Shown here: positions 1 through 12,737 of the stretch, in pieces
Layout of the letters: each line of letters opens with the position of its first letter
Numbering within the stretch: the stretch's first letter is position 1
Assembly (NCBI GenBank): GCA_018257865.1
Contig: JAEUBA010000038.1
Span: forward strand, 186,001-250,000
Reading direction: 5' to 3'
DNA length: 64,000 nucleotides
From: Stereocaulon alpinum
Taxonomy: Eukaryota > Ascomycota > Lecanoromycetes > Lecanorales > Stereocaulaceae
Program-made: the position numbers and the translations under genes
Notes under the pieces: generated by a model
Told to the model about the DNA's origin: nothing
Database searches by the model: none
What the model saw: the letters and a program-made list of their open reading frames with translations, nothing else

Positions 1-113
1 GTACCTCCGGCTCATTGCAAACCGAGATCTACCGAAGACCAATAGAAGTCTCCAGTAGACATAGCAATCATAGGAGTCGTCTGTGTGCAATTGGGCTTTT
101 GCCCACCGTTGCC

Positions 114-2190
114 TCATGCTTCCTTCTCCTTAATTACCTTCGGGTCTTTTGTATCCTTATCCTCGCCTTTGGTGTCTTTGGAGGCTGTGTCATCTTTGAC
201 TTCCTTCGAACCTTTGATGTTCTTATCTTCGGATATCTCCTTGATAGCTTTACTGTCTTCGGAGGCTGTGTCCACTTTGGCTTCCTTCGTACTTTTGATC
301 CCCTTATCCTCTGATTTCTCCTTGATAGCTTCGACGCCTTTGGTATCTTTGGAAGCTGTGTTCTCTTTGACTGCTTTTGTATCTTGAACATCCTTGGAAG
401 TCGTGTCCTCATCAAGTTTTTTCAGGCCCCCAGCGTCCCCGGAGGCTTTATCCTCTTTTACCTCTCCTGTGTCCTTCGGGATTGTCGCCTCTTTGGTGTC
501 TTTGGCGTCCTTCCCATCGGTTTTCTTGGTATCGGTACCTTCTTTCGCCTCTTTTGTCTCCTTGGTTGCCGTCTCATCCGACTTTTCCTTAGCTGGCTTG
601 TCAGTAGGCTCCTGGTCCTTTGCTTCTTTACCCGCCATAGCAGCATCATGTTCTTTTCTGATCTGGTCTTCCTGTTGAGAAATCCCTTCAATGGAATTCT
701 TGTCTTTCTCCCATTCAGTTCCTGGGTCATTGAATTCATCCTTTATCTTCTTCATACGCTCCGCTCTCTCCCTCTCCTCGTCCTCACGATTCTTTCGCTC
801 CTGTTCCATCTCTTCCATATGTCGAATGTCATCGACACTCGGCTCGTAGAGATGCCAGACGGTGTAGTGAGGTAAACCAACGACGGAGAAACCCATTCTT
901 TTAGCCATCTAGATATGTTATTAGCGCGGTTAGGTATGAACAAGGCTTGTAGCCTACCTTTCCAAACCCTTCCGTTTCTGCATGTTTCTCAAAGCTGAAT
1001 GCTGGAAAGTGGACCCCAGCCCTAAAGACGCTTGCTTTTGCCAAGATACTGACTCCTCCAACGCCATCAATTTCCATCTCCATGTCGGGATCGCCATAGG
1101 GATCTCGTAGATATGCCAGATGCGGTCTCCATGTTGCATACTCGGCATAACCTTCGACGATAACAGCATCCTCGTCCAAAGTATCAGCCAATGCTAAGGC
1201 TGTCTCGGATTCCTGCCATGAATTCAGATCATACGGTTGCTCTCCCCCAAGCCAATCAGGCAGGGGCCGCCACACATCTTAAGTACACAAGTCAGCAAAT
1301 ATTGTGAATCGACATACAGCTGTACTTACTAGGTACAATGACATCCTTGTTATGCCTCATTAGATCTTCCAAGATGGTGAAGGGAGCAGTCTCAACATCG
1401 ACATCTCTCCAGTATACCCAGCTGTGCGTGGGCCGTAACGCAGCACTCAGTAGCCAATTTCTTGCTTGAGCCATTAGTTTTCTTCTGCTTGCTTGCGCAG
1501 CGAAACCGTGACGACTTTCCACATCTTGGTTGACTTTCTGACCAAAGTCCTTTTCTATGACCGAAATCTCACCATAAGGTTGTTTCGGATCGGGGTCGTT
1601 CTGTAGCTCTGTGAGCAACTGATTGAGGAGATTGAGGGTGTTATCTTTCGAATCAGAGACGAGGAACGCCAAGTCGATCAAGCGATGGGGGTATGTAAAA
1701 TTATGAAGATGTCCGAAGAACATAGGAAGATGAGTCTCAGCGTCTCGCAGAGGCGCGCACATCAAGACTCGCTCGTCGCGTTCCCATCCTCTGGCGGTGC
1801 CGTCAGAATTGGATAAATCATAGTCTCGAACCGTCTCCAAGGGCAATTCGGGTCCCGCGACGGCAGGTGCAAGCAAACCAAGGGATGCGGTTGTCATAAA
1901 TGTAGTTCGGAAAGAAGGGAAGAACAGAAGGGCAAGAAAGAGTGAGCAGCCTGCAGCAAGGCCAAGTCGTATGAGGAGCTGTCTTCTTCGCCGTAAAGCT
2001 GGCTGTGACTGTGGCCGAAACCTGATGGAGTGAATACTGAGTCAGTGTCTAAGCGGTATATGGACGTAATTTGATGAACGATTGCAGATGGACGGAAGTC
2101 CTCGTACCTATGGGGCGATATCGATAGGTTTCCACTTTCCCTCGAGAAGGACCCCTTGTGCCCATTGATGTAGGCATTGTGCCTGTTCAT
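114..2190 (-). CDS. ANP1: Mannan polymerase II complex Anp1-type alpha-1,6-mannosyltransferase
   Basis: Type II Golgi membrane glycosyltransferase of the Anp1/Mnn9/Van1 family, which extends the mannan backbone of N-glycans as part of a complex. Four exons fit in frame: 2190-2108, 2021-1330, 1277-958 and 908-114, giving 629 residues. A basic stretch (RRRR) leads into one membrane helix at about residues 45-62. The family core follows, with the MFFGHLHNF block and the metal-binding DVD of WRDVDVE near residue 236. The last exon starts at MAKRMGF, and the final ~200 residues are a Lys/Asp/Glu/Thr-rich tail of imperfect repeats. Family members are usually 400-500 residues, so the tail explains the extra length. 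The family assignment is firm. Which of the three paralogues it is rests on overall resemblance to Anp1. Confidence 0.93.
150..420 (-). repeat. Imperfect ~75-bp tandem repeats inside the Anp1 tail
   Basis: Three to four degenerate copies read through the coding strand. Each encodes a variant of DTASKDTKAIKEKSEDK followed by an IKxTKE motif. Copies are similar at DNA level (for example the gcttccttcg and tccttgatag blocks recur on the plus strand) and keep the reading frame. They give a highly charged, probably disordered or coiled C-terminus. Confidence 0.75.
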
Positions 2191-4624
2191 CTTCTTGACC
2201 GCGCCACTGCCTCCTAGGCAGAGGTCGTTACGGTCAGCGGCCGGAGATTATTACCCTCGCTATCAACGGAAGGGGTTTCAAGGTCTAGGAGACAGCTTTG
2301 CGTAGTGGAGGTACCACGTAAGATGGGTGGTCCGAAGCCTGGACACCCAACAACGCAAAGAGTCCCAGAACACGCGATGTAGCTGAATTGGTCACTGCAG
2401 CTCACGCCATATATTTTTTGAGCGATGACGCGTTGTCGACCTTAATGGAGGCGATGCAAGGAGTGAAGGGAGAGCAGTCGACCAGGAGAAATTGTAGAAG
2501 TGGACCCCCCTGCCTGGTTTTAGCTCCAGAACTGCCGGCCTTGGCACTAGTGGCCCCGATAAAATTGCAACTCGAAATTTCCACATTCGTCAATGTTATC
2601 ATCCCACACATGCACATCATCCAAACGACACCAGTAGCATGGCATTTGGGACGATAGCTATGGGCTATGGGCTGGCTATGAGTGCAACATGAGGCTCAAC
2701 GGTACTGCACATCTTGGACTCAGGCTGATTGAGAGCCAACACTCCAATTGTTGGATCGCCAACGGAAAATCCTAACATGGGAGGCCTAACGTTCCTATGT
2801 GTAGTCTCCAACACTTCAAGCACTTCTTTGTCGCCCCGTTAAGGTACGTTCCACCCATCACCAGTATACCTACCATGCGACTTCCGCTATGAGGAAATTC
2901 ATCACACAAGTTCCGGCGATTTCACTCTGAGCCATCGAACAACATGCACTACCATCTGAGCTTTCATTTTGCCTACTCCTCACTCGTCGAAGTTTCGGCC
3001 TTGCATTAATCTAGCTCACCAGGCTCAAGGATCTGAGTAACAACTATCGAGAGCTGATGGGCCAAAGAGCAAGGTATGTGCTATGTTCACATCGTCTCGC
3101 GCTTCGCCACTTTCATTATGATGAGAAAACAATACATCAGTTCTGCTTCTGACATGTCTTGATGACAAACATTACCAAACTTACCAAAAAATCTGATCTC
3201 GTGGTATACTGCCTTTTAACTCGCATTATCTGGAATGCTTGGAAGGCTATGACTGACCTATGTCCTGAAGAATATAGACACCATACCTTTGTTCCTGGAC
3301 AATGACATAAATGTGGGTACTGCTTCCAATGCCGTCCCTGCAATGATGAGAAAAGTCAATCCATTCTATGAAGGTATCACCTGCCAAGCCACCCTCCCGT
3401 ACCGGACTGGGCTTCCACCTGGAATGATAGGTTGTGGAGTGAGCTGTAACCAGCTTGTGTAGTTTCAGAGCTCTTGGCCTGGGTTGATCGTCCTGGTCTT
3501 CACTTGTTGAGGGCCGGTAGGAGATGCCTGATTAAACCGGCTTTTCTGAGCAATTCTACAACACCTCACAGAGTTCAATGCTGTCGAGTAGCGATGTCAC
3601 TGACATTGTCTCTGACCATAGAATAGACTTCGATTTTGTGTCCCCATTACCATCATCGAAATTGTGCGACGGTGTCAAAGAAGATATCGAGCAGGCAGTA
3701 AACAAGGGGAGAACCTGTCCTTTCCAGATATGCAGCTGTTGTGGGCTGATAGTAGTGGAACTTGTGCTCAAGTAGAAATAACAGCTATTCCCCGCTAGTA
3801 CCGTCGTGTGCAGGGCCGTCCGCACGCTCTGTGAAGGAAGTCTACCTTTCTTGGGGAATCATCGAGAATTCGGCCTCAGTGTAACAAGCAAGTGTCGATG
3901 AATATTAGCCCAGTGGGCCACCAGCACAGCTTCAGGGTCAACAGGCGAACCCACCAATAGGGTGTTCTGCTTCGCATCCTGATGAATTCCTGCTACAGCG
4001 GAATGCGCTGGTGCCAGCATTATGCAACTCATCACAACAGGTGCTAAAGCACTCTGATATCTTGACAACACTAGAGAAGTGCCGAAGGTACGGGATGGAC
4101 TCTTTTGGATCTCGTAGACAGCCGCGGGGAATCGCAAGTAACTAGCTGCCGGAACGAGGAAACCAAGCGCCTAATTCACTGTTCGTGAATGGAGACCGAC
4201 CATAACTCAGCACACCATCTTGAATAGGCTTGATGATCGTGTATAATTGTGGTTACCTAAGGTTCCAACAGAGCATCCTATCAATTGGTGTTAATCTTTC
4301 GAAGCTCCGTCCACCTTGTTCTGCACCACACCAGCGGGAACCGTGATCTTTGACTCACCGCTACTGGGACTTGGCCGATCCTTCCCCATCACACTTGTTG
4401 ACTCACCTACCAATCCTTTTGTTTTGACTCATAGCACGTTTACTTCTCCATAAGTAAACCACGTTGTCTTCAGCTTAAGCTACGCTGTCGGAAAACCAAT
4501 CAAAATCATCCGAAGCACATTTTGCATTGTCATCGCTCTCGATCTACATGAGCCTTATCGTGCCAAAACTGTTTGCGTCCCAATTCAGATAACCTTTTAC
4601 CTTGCAGACCAGACCCACAGAACA
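2191..4624. other. Intergenic, 2.4 kb, no supported gene
   Basis: This long gap lies between the divergently transcribed Anp1 and vWA genes. Open frames are at most 92 codons, with no recognisable protein and no convincing exon chain. It must contain both promoters. No tRNA, transposon end or tandem array was seen. An unannotated non-coding transcript or a rapidly diverging small gene cannot be excluded. Confidence 0.5.
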
Positions 4625-7600
4625 ATGAATCTACCGTCGTGGCAACAGAGGGTGGCCGAAGTAACTGCAGATGCAGCTCGACCAGCCAAGATCTCGTTTC
4701 TTGAAGCGAAGAAATTCTTTGCTGTGGATGCTTCAGGAAGTACAGCGGGCTCAATCATGAGAGCACAGGCCCGGGTTGTACGTGCACTTCATGGAAACTC
4801 CAAGGACACCGTCGCCAAGTGGGACAACCGATGCGAGGATACTTCATTACTAGACAATGTAGCCGCCAATTTCTTTGATGGTCATGGCGGTACTGCGCCA
4901 GACACGATAATGCGGAACCCCAGAGCCGTTGATGACATCCGGTCGTCTGATTTATGGGTACTCCTGACGGATGGGGAGATCTACGATGGCGCTGTGACCG
5001 AGCTTACACAACTTGCAGAGAGGATGGATGTTATCCAGGTTCCCGTTGTCCTCATTGTCACCGGCCAGCAATTTTCGAGCCCTGCCGATACGAAGATCTC
5101 GGTCGGGATCCCTTTCTTCGCAAGCGCACAAGAAGCATTGATCCTGTTCAAGGATTATTCTACTGGCCGACTGACGGTAATTGATGCCAAAGGATCTTTT
5201 GCGCCGCTCAAGAAGGAGACTACTCCCGACCTCACGAGCTGGGCCTCGCTGCCAGCTTTTGCTAATGAGAATGCATTCAACGAACGCTGTGCCGAACTAG
5301 CCATTAGTATTACTCAGAGTGATGAACGAATTGGCACGAGGGCGGTAACACTTGGTCCTGAATGGGATACTACTACCAATTATGCCCTGGTCGATGTCCC
5401 CGCTCTACTTGCCGAGAAGCAGATCCGGTTGGAAGATTTGAGGAATCTACTAGGAGAAGGAGCCATTCAACAGTTGGCTCTTATATGTAAGATCCGAGGT
5501 CAGCTTCCAGTACTACGAAATCTCATACTTGGACATAAGCAACAAGAGATTATTATACGCCTTGAAGACCGTCATGGAGCTGGGAAAATCATGGAGACGT
5601 TGCAGTCAGGCACGATGAAGCCAGAGGAGAAGAAACAGCTGATGGAGGCACTTCGCAAGGCACATTCTGCTAATCGAGAGTCCTATATTGAACTGCAGCA
5701 CGCTCCCAACGAAGAGTGTCGACGCGCCACTGAAATCAATAGACTCATCGATCGGGCACTTCGGATTATTTCAGGTCTCGAGAAATCTGCCTACACGGCA
5801 GATATCCTCAATCGCAAAAGTAACAGGGCGATGCGGGCAGAAAAGGTTTCGGCTGGAGATAGTGAATTACACCTTTCAGCCCTTGACTTGTCCGAAGATG
5901 TTGAGGCTTTTAAAGGGACATGCTCTATTTGCTGTGGTGACGAGCAGATCATGTCCATTGTGCTCAAGCGCCTGGACACTGTTGAGGAGAATACCACAGA
6001 CTTCGCTTTGAATTTCCCTTTGGTGAGATTCCCCCCCACACTGGGTTATGTTAACCCATGGTGCTAATGATGTCGATGGCTAGGCCGCTGGACATGCAAA
6101 ACACAACAGCAACATGGTTTCTAGCCAGTGTATATGCTTCCAGTGTGCTCTTCTATGCCCAAGGTCAATCTACAATGAAGAGATTGTCGCTACCCTCCCC
6201 ACCGTTGCTTACCAAGGGCCCAACAAAACGTACATCAACCATCAGCTCACTGTTGCAATCACGGCCGGGCTCGCCACCGGCATCCCCGGTATAGTACAGA
6301 TGTTTATGACCATCCTCGATCGAACACTAGAGACAAAGACTTGGTGCTCACGGCTTTCCACTGATCCGGAAGTCTCGGTTCGAAGACAGATCCTGTTATG
6401 GACGCTCGGCAATCTGCTACGCAGACTCAAATGTCGTGAGAACTTCTCTGATAGTACCAGCAGCATGGTTGACTACCCTACTGCGCTTCTATGGGCCGTA
6501 AATGACTATAAAGAGGCACACCTTGACAGCTGGATCATTCAATACCCCGTATCCGTAAGTACATGTTGAAGTCTCTTTCCATTTCTGAATGCCGTCCAAG
6601 TCCCGAGATAAGTCATGAAGAAAAACCCCGGCCAAACACCTTAGAATTGTCACACAACAATGTCTTGTGCTTACGAAGATCAATGCTGAATCCGAATATT
6701 TTGTAGGGTTTCAACCAGCTTCTCCGGTGGTACGACTTTATTTCTTTTCCAGATCCAGAAATGATCAAGGCAATCCAAAAAGCGAAGTTAATAAATCTCA
6801 CCGTGTCCACCATGATGACTGGATTGCTCCAGCAACAGAAGAGTGCCGACATATCTTGGACATACCCATTCTTACAGGTCATTTACCAGGAGTTTAATGC
6901 CCCTGGTGTACCTCGAGACCTCGGCCCAGAATCGTTAGTCCCAGCAGGCGGATTCTGGGCAAGGCTGGAAAAGGCTCTTGGACCCTGGGAAGACGTGAAA
7001 TTGTTCTTGACCTCCTTCGGTAGTGCCGCTCGCCGGCAGATGGGGATTCGTATACAGCTCGTGATATTCTGGGCTCTCTATCTACAGAAGGGGCATACCA
7101 TGCCAAAAACTTTCTTTGCAACTATTATGTCTCAGGAGCCACTTGCACCAGCTGCATTAGATCCCGAGGCAGTCATCTCGGAGACTGCCGCACGAGACAT
7201 TCTGTTATCAATCTTCTGCCCGGTCCAGCAATTTAAGGGCAGGAGTGAAGCTGCAGATGCGGAGGACATGGACGAAGCTACAGTCTCGAGGGAAGCTCAT
7301 GACCCTCATTCGGGCAAAGAAGAGCCCCCATTCATCAGTCCCTTTGGACCAAGCGTCCTTCGTTGTGGATGGCTAAAATGTCCTGTCCGATTCTATGACA
7401 AATCCGACAGGGAATCGGACTTCGATGCCGCCACAATCGCAGCAAAAGTTCGTGACCGTCGTGCGAAGCATTGCAGTGACATCTACGGGATCAGTAAGAC
7501 TTTTACATCGCAGACAGGGCTCCCGGAACCAACGCAAGCGCCCAGGGCACCGACTTCGTATCACAACACGTTGCATATCAGCACTGCTCGAGTCTGGTCA

Positions 7601-7903
7601 CGGTTGAACCTTGAACGCAAGCAGGCCATTATTACACCTGCCTCTCCGGAGGAAGGCGATTCAGCTGTTGCAGACTTTGTAAAAGATGTCCGCTTCGAAG
7701 TTGCTGCTACGAGCCATCGCGGAAACATCTATTCGGCTAGTATCGACAACGAGGTCCGTGCTATACTGCCAAGTTTGCTGCGGGCGCTCCGGACTGCGAG
7801 TGAGAAGTTGGGGCTCGAAGATAAGAGTGGGTTGGCGTATGTGTATGACTGGCGACAGAATACGATCCAGGCGAAGATGGAGTATGAGCTTTCTTTGCCA
7901 TGA
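4625..7903 (+). CDS. Large vWA-domain protein with a central cysteine-rich zinc-finger-like motif
   Basis: Three exons, 4625-6022, 6084-6554 and 6707-7903, encode 1021 residues. An N-terminal von Willebrand A fold carries a MIDAS metal site (VDASGST, residues 34-40) and a second acidic loop (LLTDGE near 115). Around residues 431-491 a RING-like spacing appears: CSIC, then a His, then CICFQC and CALLC. Part of that motif is created only after the 61-bp first intron is removed, which supports the splice. The C-terminal half is helical with no recognised domain. Homologues are known in fungi as uncharacterised vWA proteins. A ubiquitin-ligase or chaperone-like role is conceivable, but nothing here proves it. 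Confidence 0.8.
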
Positions 7904-8112
7904 TCTGCGGTGTGATGCTCGTATTGTTCGGCTGTCCGAGGACTTTGTCCCTCTGGGAGTCCTGTACTTTTCGCGAAGCGTTATTCTTACTAAGCGTCAA
8001 TTGTGTTCTTCTGGTTCGGATCGTCCATTGAGTGGGGCTATATGCCGCTCTTGAAGTTATGACTTTAGTCTCAGCGTCATGAGCTCGTATGTCCCCGGTG
8101 CAGACATTGCCT

Positions 8113-10039
8113 TCATAGCATGAATACGAATCTCTTGTTCTCCCTCCTCCTTCCCTCCCCAACTAACTCCTCATCCTCTCCCTCCTCTTTCCCCTCCTCA
8201 CCAGCCATCATCCTATTCTTCCTCTCCAAAATCACCCTCAACGCAAACGCCAACACAGCCACCGTACCCATAAACCCAGCACAAATACTCATCCCCTTGA
8301 CATAAAACGGCCCCTCGCTCTCGGGGTATAAATGCACTCCCACCAACGGCCCCAGCTGCCCTATATAGTTCAGCATCACTACCCCTGTCCCCTTTTTCGA
8401 ATCGGAGTCTTGATTGTTGATCGTCCATGTTATTATTATTGTTACGACGGAGAAGAAACCCATGCTGGCGGGGTAGACGCCTATGTAGCGGACATGAGGG
8501 GAGAGGTGGAGGGAGCCGGTTATGGCCATTAAGGCGTAGCCTGAGGATGCGAGGAGGGCGTGGAATATTATGAAGGGGGAGCGGGTGCGGTATTTGTCGG
8601 AGAGGTAGGCTGTGAGGAGGACGGTGAAGAAGGAGAGGAGGTAGGGTGGGGCGGAGAGGGCTTGGGATTGGAGGGCTGTGTAGCCCATTCTGGAGGGTGT
8701 TAGTTGTGGGTTTGTAGGGGAGAGATTGGAAATGTTGTGAAGGAAGGGGGTGGGAGGGAACAGGCTTACTCTTCGATTATTGTGGGGAGGAAGACGGGGA
8801 GGGAGGAGAAGGCTACGTTGGCGCAGAATAACATTGCCTGTAAAGACTGGTCAGTACTAGGTCAGAGGGCGAGTGAAGAGGAGCTTACGGCGGTGAGATA
8901 GCTCTTGGGATCGACCAAGGTCTGGGCAATCTCCTTCCATTGCAGTCCCTTTCTCCCAGTCCCCTTCTCCGAGCCGTCTTTCTCCTTACGGAGACGTAGT
9001 TTTGCCACACGCCGTTCCCTCGGCGTGAGATATTGCGCACTCTGGGGGTTGTCTGGGATGTACAGAAACACAAAGACCGAGACGATGATACTCGGGAATC
9101 CCTCCAGCAGAAAGAGCAATCGCCACGGAGAAATAGGGATCTTTGTCCCTATCTTAGTGATGACCCATGCCAAGCTGCTGGCGAATGATGTGGCTAATGG
9201 TGCGGCGGAGATGAATAGACCGGTTCTGAAGGCGAGTTCGTCACGCTTGAAGAAGAAGGACATGAAGAATGGTACGCCAACGAATGCTGCTTCGCCGATG
9301 CCAAGAGCTGCACGGAGGGCGAGCAAGGAGGAGAAGGAGAATGCTACGGATTGGAGCGAGGCGATTAGGCCCCATGATGCAACGCAGATGGATACTATGT
9401 GGTCGTTAGCTTGAGCCAATGGGTTTTGTCTCGGTAACCATGTTATACGTACGATAGATGTGAGGAGGAAACACCTTCCACAGTAGGGTCATCCATTCGA
9501 AAAGGATGTACATGATGTAGAATGCACGTAGAAGCCATTCATATTGTAGCGAGCTCAGTTTCAAATCTTCAGATAGACCAGCGATCCGCGCATTTCCGAT
9601 ATCTGGTTGACTGTTAGAAAGCATGTGGAGCTAAAGGATAGAAAAAAGTGGACGTACTGGACCTATCTAAGAACGAAAGCATATACAAAAGAGCGACGAA
9701 TAGGACCAGCCGTCTGTCGAACTTCTTGATTACGGATCGTTCTTCGTCTGGCGTGTAGAGCATGAAACTGTGTACAGTCGAGGTGCTGCCTCTTCGGAGT
9801 TTACGAAGTCCTGTGCTTTCTTTCTCGTCTTCTGAACCATTGGCGTCCTGGTGTCCCAACTCATCGTCTCTCTGTGACAAGTCCTCCAATTCGAAGCCGC
9901 CTTCTCCCCCACGGAGACCTATATGATGATCCTCAGAGTCCGAGTCCGAGTCCATTGGTGGCGAAGGAGACCTATCCACCCTATCCAAGGCATGTCTAGA
10001 CTTGCTGCCATGATGCAGCATGCCATACGACATCGGCAA
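8113..10039 (-). CDS. Major facilitator transporter, anion:cation symporter (Dal5/Tna1) type
   Basis: Plasma-membrane solute carrier. Five exons, 10039-9658, 9602-9453, 9394-8889, 8837-8770 and 8689-8113, give 560 residues. After an acidic, serine-rich cytosolic N-terminus, the first exon junction rebuilds the hallmark LDRSNIGNARIAG at the first transmembrane loop. Later segments include SWGLIASLQS, the R-ALGIGEA helix and the central FLEGFPSI block of this family. Twelve membrane helices are expected and the C-terminus is acidic. Substrates in the family include allantoate, nicotinate, pantothenate, vitamins and dipeptides, and the sequence does not say which applies. Introns are 51-80 bp with clear GT-AG ends. 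Confidence 0.9.
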
Positions 10040-10421
10040 TCCTTCAAGAACACGTGGCGGAGCTTCTGCTGTTCATCTCCTCATCTCTCCAGAAAGGTGA
10101 GTTTATCACGCGACAACATGAGGAAGCGCAGCAACGGTGTTATAAAGCAGCTTTAGACAGCAAATTTGAAAGAGTGTTGAATGAGAGTCCATCCTACTAG
10201 AGCACGCTGGCCGCAAGGAGTGTAATTGTCAGCGCTAGATGTTAGCAAGCAAGTGTCAGCTCCTTCGGCTCCTTCAGCGCCTCATCTCTTGCCGCACTAG
10301 CGGAGGTAGCTCGGATTTAGCGAACAGCCTCGCGCAAAATGGAGTGGTCAGAATATCAGAATATTCGACTATCGTGCAGCCTAGCGTAAAATCTGGTGCA
10401 AATCCAGGGACCGGGAGCAGA
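10040..10421. other. Divergent promoter region between the MFS carrier and MTR3
   Basis: 382 bp separate the two start codons. No gene, repeat or clear regulatory motif was recognised. It must hold both promoters. Confidence 0.5.
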
Positions 10422-11458
10422 ATGGATAGGAGACGCGTCAACGGGCCACCTGGTGGTACTGTACCGCCGGTCTACCTTCCGTCTGGCAAGACTGCCCCGG
10501 CTCCAGCGCGTACAAGGGGACTTAATGAAATCAGGAAGATCTGTGAGTACTGCTTGGCGTTGCCCAGCGCGCAAGGATAGAGAAGCTCCTCTAGATTTCA
10601 TACTAATTGTTGATCGTACACATAGTTCTCAAGACAGGCCTGACACCTTCCGCCTCTGGATCCGCTTATTTGGAGCTTGAGACTCCTTCTACCAACCATA
10701 GCAACTCCCTTATAGACCGAACACCAGCTCTGAAATTAACGTGTACGGTCCACGGCCCTAGACCCCTTCCACGATCCGCCCCGTTCTCGCCTCAATTACT
10801 GCTTTCTACTCGCGTCAAATTTGCGCCCTTTGCAGCAAGACAACGCAGGGGCTACATTCCTGATTCTGGCGAGCGAGACCTCGCTGCTCACCTTGAAACT
10901 GCACTTCGGGGTGTTCTGATCGGTGAGCGATGGCCAAAGAGTGGGGTGGACGTCATTGTCACAGTGCTCGAAGGGGAGGAGGACTGCCCATGGGACACAC
11001 TTGTAACAGGAAGCCAAAACGGACGAACTGGTGGATGGTGCATGATGTCTATCCTTTCAGGCTGCGTCACAGTAGCTTCTGCTGCTATTACTGACGCTGG
11101 AATTGACTGCGTTGATCTTGTTACTGGTGGGGTAGCAGCAATCGTTCGTCAGCCTGCAGCTCCTGCACAACTCGTGCTCGACCCTTGCCCTTCGGACTAT
11201 GAGGAGATCGTAGCTGCTTGCGTCATTGGCTACTTGCAATCTCGAGATGAGATTACCGAAACGTGGGCGAAAGGAGATATCACGGCATCATCAGATGGAG
11301 CTGGCACTACACCAATGGGCTTTGACACACTTGTTGATCAAGCTGTGGAGGCAGCCATGGCTGCACGGAGAGTGCTCGTGGAGGCTCTTCAGGAAGGTAC
11401 AGAGGCAAAGATCCAGCGCAGTCAAGCAAAGCCGCCAGGCAGAGCTACAAGCATCTGA
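10422..11458 (+). CDS. MTR3: Exosome core subunit Mtr3 (RNase PH-like)
   Basis: Non-catalytic ring subunit of the nuclear and cytoplasmic RNA exosome, which degrades and trims RNA 3' ends. Exons 10422-10542 and 10626-11458 give 317 residues. The 83-bp intron splits a Phe codon and joins LNEIRKI to FLKTGL. The N-terminal proline-rich segment carries the Mtr3-like start MDRRRVNGPPGG. The RNase PH fold is visible in the segment SGSAYLE, in DVIVTVLEGE and in ITDAGIDCVDLVTG. The reading frame is intact. Paralogous ring subunits (Rrp43, Rrp46) are alternatives, but the N-terminal motif favours Mtr3. Confidence 0.85.
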
Positions 11459-11962
11459 CTCTCAAAGTGCATCGAGTTCCAGAGATTTTGATACAGACGT
11501 GAATTGTAGACGTCTGGTGGAGAACTGATTGCGTAGCGTTGGCGCGGTGGAAGTCACTCGTCCGGGGGCCCAATAGATAAAGAGCGGAGACTCTTACGCC
11601 TGAGTCTAGGAAGGGAGTATTCAGTCTCAGGTCCCCAAAAACCACTTGCGGTTGGGAGACTGGGTCTCTAGGCCGACCGTTATACACGGACGTGGCATAG
11701 ATGTCAAGTCTTGACTCAGATAACAAACAGAATCTTTCACTTGTGGTCTTCGAACTTCACTCTTCGTCAACGGGACACTAGTGTTCGGCGCCAGCGAAGT
11801 TATCATTCACCCTTGATTCATCTCATTCCACCTTCTATGATTCAAACTTCGCACCAAGAACAAGCCATTTACGATTGGAGATATTTTGACACCTTCTATC
11901 TTGCTGAAAGCACAACTACCCAGGAAGTCGAAGGTCTATCATCTTGAAGCCTCACCCCAACC
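11459..11962. other. Intergenic, ~500 bp
   Basis: This gap between MTR3 and the Myb-like gene has short out-of-frame open frames only. It includes a stretch of moderate AT content just before 11963 that probably forms the 5' leader of the next gene. No feature was recognised. Confidence 0.45.
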
Positions 11963-12365
11963 ATGCCGAAACCCCTTCAGCCCGATGAGAACCTCATGTT
12001 CCTGTACAATTGCCTCAAGAACTCAGACTACACAAAGGTATACTCTTCTCCTGTACCTAGCCTCATAGTAACACTGCATTACTGACTGCAGCCATCAGAT
12101 TGACTTTCAGGCTGTTGGTGCTCATATGAACCTCAAAGACAGCGCAGCACGCATGCGTTTCGCACGTCTTCGTAAGGCGATCGAAGACTCACAGGGCGCT
12201 CAACCTGCTACAGCTCCAGCCACAGTTCCAACTACAACTCCAGCAGCAACGCCCACCAAGCGCAAGAAGGATCTGGCGAAAGCTGATGACGGAGGCGCCA
12301 AGAAAGTGAAAGTTGAGCCAAATGTTGATGAGGTTGAGGGTGGCGAGCAGGATGAGGGCAATTAG
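11963..12365 (+). CDS. Small Myb-like DNA-binding-domain protein
   Basis: Two exons, 11963-12037 and 12099-12365, encode 113 residues. The first exon (MPKPLQPDENLMFLYNCLKN) and the start of the second (IDFQAVGAHMNL, then RMRFARLRKAIE) together form the short helix-turn-helix found in many small fungal Myb/SANT-like proteins. Splicing at the second of two nearby AGs (ending 12098) is required, because the AG at 12090 leads straight into a stop. The rest is an Ala/Pro/Thr linker and a basic-then-acidic tail with a KRKK nuclear-localisation-like motif. Targets are unknown. Confidence 0.75.
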
Positions 12366-12737
12366 TATTATGGCCGGAATCTAGTCGTAGCTGTGACAGC
12401 AGGGGAAGATGGATATCGATGTAAGGGATCAATTATCGACGAGCAGACAGTCGAGATGATGTGTTGTTGACCAATTGAAATCGGAAATCACCCAATACCT
12501 TCTGCCAAGCCTCGCGTAAGATCAAATGTGAAGTTGACTCAATTCCGCTGCCTAACATTCAAACCCACCCACTTCTAACCATTGCGACTCGACACAAGCT
12601 GGCGCGTAAAGTGTCTGACATAAAAGCTGGCGCCTTTAAGACACCTTCCGCGCCAACTTCGTCGTCGTGTCCCTCGAGTTCCGCGTTTACTTCTGGCCCA
12701 GCGTCCACGACCCGTAGCCTTGTACTTTCCATACGAC
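12366..12737. other. Intergenic, ~370 bp
   Basis: Short gap holding the 3' end of the Myb-like gene and the promoter of the Arc1-type gene. Pyrimidine-rich sequence precedes the ATG at 12738. Nothing else was recognised. Confidence 0.45.

Noticed and set aside
12720..12737. Upstream non-ATG start of the Arc1-type ORF
   Set aside because: The frame there begins with TTG; the ATG at 12738 gives a normal start.
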